NCBI RefSeq assembly: GCF_017571525.1
Contig: NZ_JAGETY010000002.1
Coordinates: 401,865-465,864 of the forward strand
DNA length: 64,000 nt
Direction of reading: 5' to 3'
Source of the DNA: Hymenobacter sp. BT559
Lineage (GTDB): Bacteria > Bacteroidota > Bacteroidia > Cytophagales > Hymenobacteraceae
The translations under genes were made by a program, and so were the position numbers. Shown piece by piece: positions 25,843 to 34,082 of the stretch (position 1 is its first letter; each line of letters opens with the position of its first letter). Under the pieces are notes generated by a model, which was not told the DNA's origin, searched no databases, and saw nothing but the letters and a program-made list of their open reading frames with translations.

Positions 25843-26529
25843 ATGCCCGACCAGAACCCGCTCTTCCCCGCCTTTCTCAAGCTTGAAAACCTGCGCGTGT
25901 TACTCGTGGGCGGCGGCAACGTGGGCCTGGAGAAGCTTACCGCCATCCTACGCAGCAGCCCGGACACCGCTGTTACGGTAGTCAGTATTAGCTTTTTGCC
26001 CGATTTGCGGGCCCTAGCGGCTAGCCACCCGCGCCTCCAACTCATCGAGCGCGGCTGGCTCGAAACCGACCTCGACGCCGCCGACATCGTCTTTGCTGCC
26101 ACCGACGACCCGGCTTTGCACCGCCGCATCAAGGCCGCCGCCCGCGCGCGCCGCCTGCTCGTGAACGTGGCCGATACGCCCGACCTCTGCGACTTCTACC
26201 TCTCTTCAGTGGTACAGAAGGGTCAACTGAAAGTCGCTATTTCCACCAATGGCAAGTCGCCTACGGTGGCCAAGCGCGTGCGCGCCATGCTGGAGGAAGC
26301 CCTACCCGACGAACTCGATGAAGTGCTGCAGCAGATGACCGTCATTCGAAATAAGGTGGCCGGCGATTTCGCCGCCAAGGTCAAGTCGCTCAATGCCGTG
26401 ACAGCCGAGTTAGCCGGCGGCAAGGCGTATGAGTCGCCGGCTACCAAGAAGTGGCGGCGCGTAGCTACTGGGTCGTTGCTGGCGGTTGGGGCGCTACTGG
26501 CTAGCAGGCTGTTTCGGCGGCCGGAGTAA
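25843..26529 (+). CDS. Precorrin-2 dehydrogenase / sirohydrochlorin ferrochelatase-like protein
   Basis: A 228-aa protein of the Met8p/CysG N-terminal family, which oxidises precorrin-2 to sirohydrochlorin and may insert iron to make siroheme. The NAD-binding motif is VLLVGGGNVGLEKL; DIVFAATDDPALH and VNVADTPDLCDFYLSSVV are family signatures, the latter containing the conserved Asp region. STNGKSPTVAKRVR starts the dimer/C-terminal domain. Unusually, the C-terminus adds a membrane-like segment (SLLAVGALLASRLF). With cobA at the other end of the island it completes siroheme supply for NirB. Confidence 0.9.
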   Translation: MPDQNPLFPAFLKLENLRVLLVGGGNVGLEKLTAILRSSPDTAVTVVSISFLPDLRALAASHPRLQLIERGWLETDLDAADIVFAATDDPALHRRIKAAARARRLLVNVADTPDLCDFYLSSVVQKGQLKVAISTNGKSPTVAKRVRAMLEEALPDELDEVLQQMTVIRNKVAGDFAAKVKSLNAVTAELAGGKAYESPATKKWRRVATGSLLAVGALLASRLFRRPE

Positions 26530-26539
26530 AGGCTAGCGT

Positions 26540-26860
26540 TTAATACTGAAATATTTCCCCCAGTCGGGTACAAACCTCCAGCGCGGTTTCGGCTTCCAGC
26601 ACCCCTAGCCGGCGCACCAGCCGCGTTTTATCCACCGACCGAATGTGGTCGAGGGCCACCTGCCCGGCTTTGCCCTGAAATTCGCAATCAACCCGCGACG
26701 GATACGCTCGCCGGCTGCTTGTGAGCGCCGCAATAATGACCGTACGTAGGTAGCGGTTCAATTCATCGGGCGAGATGACCACGCACGGCCGCATCTTGTT
26801 GATTTCGCTGCCCTGCGTGGGGTCCAGGTTCACTAGCCACACCTCGAAGCGCTGGGGCAT
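26540..26860 (-). CDS. mazF: MazF/PemK family toxin
   Basis: Predicted endoribonuclease toxin (106 aa from ATG 26860). Features: FEVWLVNLDPTQGSEINKMRPCVVIS with the catalytic Arg in the RP motif, then ALTSS with the conserved Thr/Ser and DHIRSVDKTRL. The reading frame also has an ATG at 26875, inside the end of the antitoxin gene, giving a 13-base overlap typical of coupled translation; the ATG at 26860 begins right at the conserved domain and lies 2 bases past the antitoxin stop. Convergent with the siroheme gene. Confidence 0.88.
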   Translation of the reverse strand: MPQRFEVWLVNLDPTQGSEINKMRPCVVISPDELNRYLRTVIIAALTSSRRAYPSRVDCEFQGKAGQVALDHIRSVDKTRLVRRLGVLEAETALEVCTRLGEIFQY

Positions 26861-26862
26861 GG

Positions 26863-27117
26863 CTACCACTGCCATTCGTCTTGCGAGCTATCGGCGAAGC
26901 CTTCCAGTAATTCGCCTTCCGGCTCTTGCCCGGCGGCTAGGGCGGCCTGCATCTGGGCATCCCAATCTTGCCGGGCGGGCTTGGCTACGGGCGTGATGAG
27001 CAAACCCTCAGGCGTCGGGCGCAGGTCTACTTCGCCGGCCAAGTGATATTGTTGCAGCAGCTTCTTCGGCAACACGATGCCTTGGGAGTTGCCGACGCGG
27101 ATAAGACGAGTGTGCAT
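26863..27117 (-). CDS. mazE: AbrB/MazE family antitoxin
   Basis: An 84-aa antitoxin (ATG 27117). The N-terminal swapped-hairpin AbrB fold is shown by LIRVGNSQGIVLPKKLLQQY and VDLRPTPEGLLI. The acidic C-terminus (EGELLEGFADSSQDEW) should wrap around the toxin. The start codon lies inside the left arm of a perfect 19-bp inverted repeat, a likely autoregulatory operator. It is cotranscribed with and overlaps or abuts mazF. Confidence 0.88.
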   Translation of the reverse strand: MHTRLIRVGNSQGIVLPKKLLQQYHLAGEVDLRPTPEGLLITPVAKPARQDWDAQMQAALAAGQEPEGELLEGFADSSQDEWQW

Positions 27118-27161
27118 AGCACGAATGTACAAACAAAGTAATTACATTCGTGCTATGCACA
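27111..27161. promoter_or_regulatory. Inverted-repeat operator candidate of the mazEF pair
   Basis: Perfect 19-base arms TGTGCATAGCACGAATGTA (27111-27129) and complement (27143-27161), spacer 13. The left arm overlaps the mazE start codon. On the minus strand the spacer reads ATTACTTTGTTTG, close to a TAnnTTTG box. An AbrB-type antitoxin binding here would block its own transcription. Confidence 0.65.
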
Positions 27162-27167
27162 TACATG

Positions 27168-27884
27168 CTACATCGACGGCAACCCTTTATTGATAGCGTC
27201 GAAATGCGTCTTTACGGCGTTGACTATACTATTAATATACCTTTCCTGCGAAACCTTGAAGTAGACTGGATGATAGGCATCTATGTAAAGTATGCCATTA
27301 GATACCCAGCTATCTACTGCATCTTGATTACTTTTTGATTCACTGGTGCCGAAGCGGCTAGTGAATGAATCGTCATTCTGAAAAAATTCGAGCGTACTCC
27401 AACCGATAACGACATTCGGTTGTATCAACTCAATTTGCTCGTGCAGAAGGTATTTATTCTGATTATATAATTCATTAAGTCTCTCCCAGGGAGTCTGGGT
27501 TTCCGCACCGCACTTCCCAACATTTATGAATGCAATGCTGTGAAGAGCATTGACAACTTCTTAATTTTCGGCTATTTCCGGCAGTTGTTCATACTCCACC
27601 AACCCATGTTGCAAGGAGTAGCTAACGTAGGCGGTGGTTCGCCAGGTCCGTGGCGAAGCGCGGCAAGCTTCCCAAGGGTCTTTTTTCAATTCTCCATTTG
27701 CTGACCATTCCATCCTGTCTCCAAGTTCATATGCCTCCTTGCCGATAAATAGCGGCCTAATGCTTTGCTTTTTCCACTGCTCCACATCCACTATTCCATC
27801 GGTAATGTAGCAGTCAAGCGGCGCTATCTTCTGAGCGCCTCTGATTCTTTGGTCGAGTTCTCGATGTTTCTGTTCGTAAGTCAT
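27168..27884 (-). pseudogene. Gene interrupted by one in-frame TAA; possible uracil-DNA glycosylase-like protein
   Basis: Reading from ATG 27884, 107 codons (MTYEQKHRELDQRIRG... with PLFIGKEAYELG) end at TAA 27563-27561. The same frame continues without other stops for 130 codons to TAG 27168, with AFINVGKCG, LLHEQIELIQPNVVIGW. No start codon follows the TAA until a TTG, and the similarity runs across it, so this is one gene of about 238 codons broken by a single nonsense codon. FIGKEAY, INVGK and QIELIQPNVVIG recall the uracil-DNA glycosylase superfamily, but I hold that loosely. The region is clearly lower in GC than its neighbours, consistent with transfer. Confidence 0.65.
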
Positions 27885-27936
27885 GTTTATGTGTTTGTGA
27901 GTACGCTCGCAATCTAAGCAAAAGACACTGTATCAC

Positions 27937-27968
27937 CTTGCTAAACCCACTGAAAATCCGTACCTTTG
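27937..27968 (+). promoter_or_regulatory. rpsA promoter (CTTG / TACCTTTG)
   Basis: CTTG at 27937-27940 and TACCTTTG at 27961-27968, spacer 20, match the Bacteroidetes consensus. The leader to the rpsA ATG is about 105 bases. Confidence 0.7.
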
Positions 27969-28078
27969 CGGCCCTGTCAAGGCGGCGGGTCGGGGGCTAG
28001 TGCTTCCGGAATCTACTTAAAATGCGCTCCGCCCTGGGTTCCGGTGTGGCGTTCAGTAGCTTAGGAACCTGCTATTAC

Positions 28079-29968
28079 ATGGCAGAATTGGTTGACGACT
28101 TCGACTGGGACAATGTTGGAGCAAGCGGCTTTGGCGGTAACTACAACGCCGAGCAGCGCGCCGAGCTGGAAAAGCTTTACGGCGACACCCTCACCACCGT
28201 ACAGGAGGAAGAGGTAATTAAAGGCACCGTGGTGGGCATCACCGACCGCGATGTTATCCTGAATATCGGCTTCAAATCGGACGGCCTCGTGCCCCTGAGC
28301 GAATTCCGCGACCTGCCCGAGCTCAAAGTGGGCGACGAGGTTGACGTGTTCATCGAAGACCAGGAAGATGCCAACGGCCAGCTCATCCTGAGCCGCAAGA
28401 AGGCTAAAATCAAGCAGGCCTGGAACGCTATCTACGCGGCTCTGGAGAATGACACCGTGCTGGAAGGCGTGGTGAAGCGTCGCACCAAAGGCGGCCTCAT
28501 CATGGAGATGGATGGCGTAGAAGCCTTCCTCCCCGGCTCGCAGATTGACGTGAAGCCCATCCGCGACTTCGACATCTATGTTGGTCGCCGCATGGAAGTG
28601 AAAGTGGTGAAAATCAATGCCGCTTTCGACAACGTAGTTGTATCGCACAAAGTCCTCATTGAGAAGGACCTCGAGCAGCAGCGCGAAGCCATCCTGAACA
28701 ACCTCGAAAAAGGTCAGATTCTGGAAGGCAACATCAAGAACATGACCAACTTCGGCGTGTTCATCGACCTCGGCGGTGTCGATGGTCTGCTGCACATCAC
28801 GGACATTTCGTGGGGCCGCATCGCTCACCCGAGCGAAGCACTGCAGCTCGACCAGAAACTCAACGTGGTTGTGCTCGACTTCGACGAAGCCAAAAAGCGT
28901 ATTTCGCTGGGCTTGAAGCAGCTGACGCCTCACCCATGGGATTCGCTGCCGGCCGACCTCGGCCCCGGCTCGCGTGTTCAGGGCCGCATCGTGAACGTAG
29001 CCGACTACGGCGCGTTTATGGAAGTGGTACCGGGCGTTGAAGGCCTCATCCACGTGTCGGAAATGAGCTGGAGCCAGCACCTGCGCAACCCGCAGGACTT
29101 CATCAAGCAGGGCGACACGGTAGAGGCAGTAGTACTGACCCTCGACCGAGAAGACCGCAAGATGAGCCTGGGCATCAAGCAGTTGACCGAAGACCCGTGG
29201 ACCCGTGGTGACTTCGCTGAGAAGTTTGCTGTAGGCACCAAGCACAGCGGCGCTGTGCGCAACCTGACCAACTTCGGCCTGTTCGTAGAACTGGAAGAAG
29301 GTGTAGACGGCCTCGTGCACGTTTCGGACCTGTCGTGGACCAAGAAAATTAAGCACCCTTCGGAGGTGGTTAAAGTTGGCGACAAGCTCGACGTAGTAGT
29401 ACTGGAGCTTGACATGCCCGCTCGCCGCCTGGCCCTGGGTGTGAAGCAGCTGGAAGAAAACCCCTGGGATACCTTCCAGACGGTGTTCACCCCCGGCTCG
29501 GTACACAAGGCTACTATCACCGAGAAGTCGGACCGTGGCGCTGTACTCGAACTGCCGTACGGCATCGAGGGCTTCGCTTACCCCAAAGGCTTGGTGAAAG
29601 AGGATGGCTCGAACGCCGAGAACGGCGAGCAACTGGACTTCCGCGTTACGGAGTTCTCGAAAGATGACCGTCGCATCGTGCTCTCGCACACTGCCGTGTA
29701 CAACAAAGAGGACGAAAGCAACCGCACCACCAACTCGAAGTTTGCGAAGAAGGCCCCCGCTGGCGGTGCTACCCAAGGCGAAGGCAAACTGAGCGACCTC
29801 AAGAAGCCCGCCGAGAAGAACACCCTCGGTGACCTCGACGCCCTGAGCGCGCTGCGCGACCAGCTTGCTGGTGCCGAGCGTCAGGCTGGCGAAGACAAGC
29901 TGCGCGCCCGTCAGGACACGCCGCTAGCTGGCAACTCGCCCGACAACGCCGAGATTCAGGGTTCGTAA
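28079..29968 (+). CDS. rpsA: 30S ribosomal protein S1
   Basis: S1 (629 aa from ATG 28079, MAELVDDFDWD) binds mRNA on the small subunit and promotes initiation. Six S1 repeats are visible, at about residues 45-110, 130-195, 215-285, 300-370, 390-455 and 475-545; examples are FGVFIDLGGVDGLLHITDISW and FGLFVELEEGVDGLVHVSDLSW. A charged Lys/Asp-rich tail follows. An in-frame start 19 codons upstream lacks similarity and lies in the leader. Codon use is that of a highly expressed gene: CTAG occurs only once, near the 3' end, unlike neighbouring genes. Confidence 0.97.
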   Translation: MAELVDDFDWDNVGASGFGGNYNAEQRAELEKLYGDTLTTVQEEEVIKGTVVGITDRDVILNIGFKSDGLVPLSEFRDLPELKVGDEVDVFIEDQEDANGQLILSRKKAKIKQAWNAIYAALENDTVLEGVVKRRTKGGLIMEMDGVEAFLPGSQIDVKPIRDFDIYVGRRMEVKVVKINAAFDNVVVSHKVLIEKDLEQQREAILNNLEKGQILEGNIKNMTNFGVFIDLGGVDGLLHITDISWGRIAHPSEALQLDQKLNVVVLDFDEAKKRISLGLKQLTPHPWDSLPADLGPGSRVQGRIVNVADYGAFMEVVPGVEGLIHVSEMSWSQHLRNPQDFIKQGDTVEAVVLTLDREDRKMSLGIKQLTEDPWTRGDFAEKFAVGTKHSGAVRNLTNFGLFVELEEGVDGLVHVSDLSWTKKIKHPSEVVKVGDKLDVVVLELDMPARRLALGVKQLEENPWDTFQTVFTPGSVHKATITEKSDRGAVLELPYGIEGFAYPKGLVKEDGSNAENGEQLDFRVTEFSKDDRRIVLSHTAVYNKEDESNRTTNSKFAKKAPAGGATQGEGKLSDLKKPAEKNTLGDLDALSALRDQLAGAERQAGEDKLRARQDTPLAGNSPDNAEIQGS

Positions 29969-29993
29969 GCTCTTAGAATTGCGTTAAAACAAG

Positions 29994-30023
29994 AAGCCCC
30001 GGCCGCAAGGTCGGGGCTTTTTT
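29994..30023 (+). terminator. rpsA terminator
   Basis: An 11-bp stem AAGCCCCGGCC / GGTCGGGGCTT with loop GCAA and a T-run, 25 bases after the rpsA stop. Confidence 0.9.
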
Positions 30024-30067
30024 GTGCAATTTTTTCGGCAAACAGCTGGCTAGCCCCCTGCTGAACC

Positions 30068-30098
30068 TTGTACTAACTGAGAGACGGAATTAAATTTG
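30068..30098 (+). promoter_or_regulatory. Amylase gene promoter (TTG / TAAATTTG)
   Basis: TTG at 30068-30070 and TAAATTTG at 30091-30098, spacer 20 bases, end 29 bases before the amylase ATG. Confidence 0.65.
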
Positions 30099-30127
30099 TA
30101 ATCGCCTTTCTCTCACCTGTTTATTTG

Positions 30128-33100
30128 ATGAAGAAATTATACATTACGGGTTTATTCCTTTCATGGCTGCTGCTCAATGGCTTAGCGGCGGGCGCCCAAA
30201 CCACGGTGAAGCGTGTGGTGCTCCAAGGCTTCTGGTGGGACTACTATAATGGTAATTATCCGTTTAAGTGGGCAGACTACCTGGCCGAGCTAGCCCCCCG
30301 CCTGAAGGCCATGGGCGTGGATGCCGTCTGGATTCCGCCCACGCCCAAGAACAAGAACGCTACCAACGACGTGGGCTACTCGCCTTTCGACCAGTACGAC
30401 CTCGGCGACAAGTACCAAAAGGGGTCCGCGCGCACGCGCTTCGGCTCGAAGGATGAGTTTTTGCGCATGGTGGCCGTGCTGCACGCCAACGGCATCGAGG
30501 TGATTCAGGACGTGGTGCTGAACCATACCGACGGCGCGGGCACCAGCGACGGCTCGGCCGGCCAGGACCCCGAGCCGACCTATTCGATGCAGACGAATAG
30601 CGGCTATAAAACCTTCCGCTACAGCTCGTTTGGCACGCCGGTGCCCGAGGCGGGCGACAACGGCGCGGCCTACGCCGCCCGCCAGGGCCGCTGGCCGAAG
30701 AACTACGCCAACTTTCACCCCCAGCTAGGGCATAATACCAGCCAGGGAGACATGGCCGCACCGTATTTCGGCCCCGACTTCTGCTACGGCAACGACGGCG
30801 GCAATGATGGCTATGGGCCACTTAGCCCCAATTACTTAGCCCTTTACCCAGGGGCCTATAACCCCACGCAGAGCCAGGGCTACAGCCAGACCCAGGCCCG
30901 CAACTGGGTGGTATGGATGAAAAAGCAAACCGGCGTAGACGGTTTTCGCTGGGACGCGGTGAAGCACTTCAGTTACAACACCCAGCAGGACCTGAGCTAC
31001 AACCTCAAGTACAACGCCGGCTGGGCAAGCGCGGGCGAGCGCATGTTTAACGTGGGCGAATTTGTGGGCGGTGCCTCGGATATGGACAACTACATCACGA
31101 CGATGCAGGGCCAGAATGGCGGCTCCGACTTCCTGATGGGCACCTTCGACTTTAGCTTGCGCGGGGCCATTTATGGTATGGTGAGCGGCAATGGGGGCTA
31201 CGACCTGGGCCAGATTCCGGGGCAGCAGCAGGGGCAGCGCGTGGCCTACTACAACGGCTCGAACACCTACGTGCACCGCACGGCGCCCTTCGTGAACAAC
31301 CACGATACCTTCCGGCCGCAGCTCGATGCGAATGGCAACTACACGGGCTGGAACACCGGCGACGAATTAGCGGCCCACATCGACCCGTTTGACGTGCGCC
31401 TCTCGGCGGCCTATGCCATTGCGTTTGCCGTGGATGGCAATCCGCACATTTACTTCGAAGACCTGTTTAATATCGGCGGCACGAGCAAGCGCTACACGCA
31501 CGTGCCCACCTCGACCGCCGACCTGCCCACCCGCGACGACCTCGTGAACCTGCTGTGGTGCCACCAGCACCTCAATTTCAAGGATGGCGCGTATAAAGTA
31601 CCGTATACTTCACCCGACCACCTCGTGATTGAGCGCAGCACCAAGGCGCTCATCGGCATCAACGACAGCTACGATACCTGGCAGAACAACACCGTGCGCA
31701 CCGATTTTGCGGTGGGCACGCGGCTGGTAGACTACTCGGGGGCCAATGGCTCGGATGTAAAAACGGTGTTTCAGGGCAACGATGGCAATGCCTACGTGAA
31801 CGTAAACACGCCACCCTGCAACGGCACGGCCGCCTACGGCCGGCGCGGCTACTCGGTGTGGGCCCCCGAAGGCCAGGGCAGCAGCGCCTACGCCCCGGCC
31901 CGCGCCGCCACCACGAGCCAGGAATGGGAGATGGCCGACGACCTCGGCGACCGCAACTGCCAGAGCCTGGGCCAGGGCGGCCGCCTGCCCGACTACTCGA
32001 CCAACCGCCGCTTGGTGGGTAAAATCTACGTGCAGGCGGGCCAGCCCGTCACCTACGAGCTCTATCCCGAGGCGAGCAGCAACACCAACAGCCTCACGGT
32101 GAGCCTGTATGACCTGCGCGGCAACCGCTTGGGCACGGCGAGCGGCACGGCCTCGGCCATTGGCACCTACACGCCCGCCAACACCGGCTGGCTGGCCCTG
32201 AAAGCACAGAACACCAGCGCCACCTACGCCGGCCAGCGCTGCTTCGTGAAAGCTACGTATACCGCGCCCGCCGCTGTAGACACGCGTAATGCCACCGCGC
32301 CGCTCAACACGGTGGCCATCTGGACCGGCAACGACGACAGCACCGACCCTAGCGACTGCCGCAACTGGGAAAACGGCGTGACGCCCACCGCCAGCACCGA
32401 CGTGCTGGTGCCCGCTGGCGCCACGCTCATGCCCAGCCTGAGCACCGGCACCCTGGCCGCCCACGACCTCACCATCGAGGCCGGCGCTACCATTACCCTA
32501 GCGCCGGGCACCAGCCTGCGCGTGGCCGGCAATTTTGCTAACCAAGGCACGCTCAGCGGCACCGGCCAGGTGCTGTTTAATGGCAGCAGCGCGCAGTCGA
32601 TTATCGGCAGCACGGCATTCTACAGCCTGCGCATTGCCAACGCGGCCGACGTGACGCTACTCAGCCCCATTGTGGTGAGCGATACACTGGCCCTGCGCGC
32701 CGGCCACCTGGTGGTTGATAACCAAGCCCTCACGCTAGGGGCCAACGCCACCATAACCGGGGCTAATGCCAGCAGCTACCTCATCACCCGCGACGACCCG
32801 GCCGGCCTGGGATACGTGCGGCGCTCGGTGCCGGCCACTGGCGTAGCCATCAGCTTCCCGGTGGGCACGGCCAGCAGCTACGCGCCCGCCACCTTAACTA
32901 ATAGCGGCGCAACTGCTGATGTTAACGTACGCACCTTCAGCAGCTTGCTCGAGCACGGCACCAGCGGCGCGCCCTACGCCAATGCCAGCCGCTTTGTGAG
33001 CCGCGCCTGGGAAATATCGCCCCTAGCCAGCGGCGCCGTAGTCGATGTGACGCTGCAATGGCCGGCTTCGGCCGAAAATGCCAGCTTCCAACGGGCTAGC

Positions 33101-33796
33101 GCCAGCGTGTTCCACAACGATAACACCAGTACGGGCACCTGGACCGCACTGCCCGGCACCGGCCCCACCGGTTCCGACCCGTACCAGGTCACGGCTACGG
33201 GCGTGAGTAGCTTCTCGACGTTTGCGGTGGGTTCGACCGCGCCGCTGCCGGTGCAGCTTGTGCGTTTTGGCGCGCAGCGCACGGCCGCCTCGGCCGTAGC
33301 GGTGGGCTGGGCCACAGCATCGGAAGAAAATTGTGCGCAGTTTGAAATTGAGCGCTCGGTTGATGGCCGCCAGTTTCAGCGGGTAGGCACGGTGGCTTGC
33401 GCCGGCAGCCAGGGCCTGGCGCACAGCTACACCTTCCGCGACGATGCCGCCGCAGGGGCCTACTACTACCGATTGCGCCAGGTAGATGCCGACGGCCAAA
33501 CGCAGTACAGCACCGTGGCTTACGTAAGCCAGTCGGCCGATACTGCCCTCGGCCTCAGCGCTTTCCCCAACCCTACCACGGGCACCGTGACGCTGCTAGG
33601 GCTGCCGGCCAGCGCCGCCGTTACCCTGAGCCTCACCAGCGCATTAGGGCAGCCCCTGCTGGCTACCAGCGTCGGTTCGCTACCCGCCGCTACTGCTGCC
33701 CTCAATGCAGCCCTGCGCACGTGCGCGCCCGGCGTATATGTGCTTACGGCTGAGGTCAATGGCCAGCGGCAGCACCTGAAAATCGTGAAGGAATAG
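30128..33796 (+). CDS. Secreted alpha-amylase (GH13) with T9SS sorting domain
   Basis: A 1222-aa extracellular enzyme that should cleave alpha-1,4-glucans. Signal peptide (LFLSWLLLNGLAAGAQ), then a GH13 barrel: region I DVVLNH, nucleophile Asp276 in GFRWDAVKH, acid/base Glu311 in NVGEFVGG, and Asp393 in VNNHDT. A C-terminal beta domain follows, then a beta-helix-like stretch around residues 730-900, a beta-sandwich near 1040-1140 (LPVQLVRFGAQRT), and a type A T9SS sorting domain (FPNPTTGTVTLLGL to the Lys-Glu end). About 600 residues beyond the catalytic part is long for GH13. ATG 30128 is preferred over the adjacent TTG. No sus genes are near. Confidence 0.93.
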   Translation: MKKLYITGLFLSWLLLNGLAAGAQTTVKRVVLQGFWWDYYNGNYPFKWADYLAELAPRLKAMGVDAVWIPPTPKNKNATNDVGYSPFDQYDLGDKYQKGSARTRFGSKDEFLRMVAVLHANGIEVIQDVVLNHTDGAGTSDGSAGQDPEPTYSMQTNSGYKTFRYSSFGTPVPEAGDNGAAYAARQGRWPKNYANFHPQLGHNTSQGDMAAPYFGPDFCYGNDGGNDGYGPLSPNYLALYPGAYNPTQSQGYSQTQARNWVVWMKKQTGVDGFRWDAVKHFSYNTQQDLSYNLKYNAGWASAGERMFNVGEFVGGASDMDNYITTMQGQNGGSDFLMGTFDFSLRGAIYGMVSGNGGYDLGQIPGQQQGQRVAYYNGSNTYVHRTAPFVNNHDTFRPQLDANGNYTGWNTGDELAAHIDPFDVRLSAAYAIAFAVDGNPHIYFEDLFNIGGTSKRYTHVPTSTADLPTRDDLVNLLWCHQHLNFKDGAYKVPYTSPDHLVIERSTKALIGINDSYDTWQNNTVRTDFAVGTRLVDYSGANGSDVKTVFQGNDGNAYVNVNTPPCNGTAAYGRRGYSVWAPEGQGSSAYAPARAATTSQEWEMADDLGDRNCQSLGQGGRLPDYSTNRRLVGKIYVQAGQPVTYELYPEASSNTNSLTVSLYDLRGNRLGTASGTASAIGTYTPANTGWLALKAQNTSATYAGQRCFVKATYTAPAAVDTRNATAPLNTVAIWTGNDDSTDPSDCRNWENGVTPTASTDVLVPAGATLMPSLSTGTLAAHDLTIEAGATITLAPGTSLRVAGNFANQGTLSGTGQVLFNGSSAQSIIGSTAFYSLRIANAADVTLLSPIVVSDTLALRAGHLVVDNQALTLGANATITGANASSYLITRDDPAGLGYVRRSVPATGVAISFPVGTASSYAPATLTNSGATADVNVRTFSSLLEHGTSGAPYANASRFVSRAWEISPLASGAVVDVTLQWPASAENASFQRASASVFHNDNTSTGTWTALPGTGPTGSDPYQVTATGVSSFSTFAVGSTAPLPVQLVRFGAQRTAASAVAVGWATASEENCAQFEIERSVDGRQFQRVGTVACAGSQGLAHSYTFRDDAAAGAYYYRLRQVDADGQTQYSTVAYVSQSADTALGLSAFPNPTTGTVTLLGLPASAAVTLSLTSALGQPLLATSVGSLPAATAALNAALRTCAPGVYVLTAEVNGQRQHLKIVKE

Positions 33797-33799
33797 CCT

Positions 33800-33826
33800 G
33801 CCGGCGGCAGAAAACTGCCGCTGGCC
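33800..33826 (+). terminator. Weak hairpin after the amylase gene
   Basis: Imperfect stem CCGGCGGCAG / CTGCCGCTGG around AAAA, directly after the stop. No long T-run, and its right side abuts the tRNA promoter. Confidence 0.4.
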
Positions 33827-33857
33827 TTGGTCAAATCGCCGCTGCTCCGTACCTTTG
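33827..33857 (+). promoter_or_regulatory. tRNA-Cys promoter (TTG / TACCTTTG)
   Basis: TTG at 33827-33829 and TACCTTTG at 33850-33857 with a 20-base spacer; the tRNA begins 12 bases further on. Confidence 0.75.
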
Positions 33858-33869
33858 CCCGCCCAAGCC

Positions 33870-33940
33870 GGTAACGTGACCGAGTGGCTAGGTAGAGGTC
33901 TGCAAAACCTCCTACGGCGGTTCGAATCCGCCCGTTACCT
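33870..33940 (+). tRNA. tRNA-Cys (GCA)
   Basis: A full cloverleaf can be drawn: acceptor GGTAACG / CGTTACC, D-stem ACC / GGT, anticodon stem GAGGT / ACCTC with loop CTGCAAA (anticodon GCA), 4-base variable loop, T-stem GGCGG / CCGCC with TTCGAAT. The discriminator is T (U73), the Cys identity base. CCA is not encoded. Confidence 0.96.
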
Positions 33941-33943
33941 CTC

Positions 33944-33986
33944 AAAAAGCCCCTGCTGCTTCTCTGCGAAGCGCCAGGGGCTTTTT
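33944..33986 (+). terminator. tRNA-Cys terminator
   Basis: AAAAAGCCCCTG at 33944-33955 pairs with CAGGGGCTTTTT at 33975-33986, immediately after the tRNA. Confidence 0.9.
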
Positions 33987-34082
33987 CGTGGCCCGGCAGC
34001 CTAACGCAGACCGCGTAAGTGGCGTACTGCCTACATTGCCGCACCGCTGGCCGGGCCGGCGCCTTATCCTTGTTTTGGCCAT

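Noticed and set aside
27561..27563. Programmed stop-codon readthrough
   Set aside because: No stem-loop or selenocysteine-type context is visible after the TAA; simple nonsense mutation is more likely.
28061..29776. 571-codon open frame antisense to rpsA
   Set aside because: It mirrors the strongly biased codons of S1 and encodes His/Val/Leu-rich sequence with no family features.
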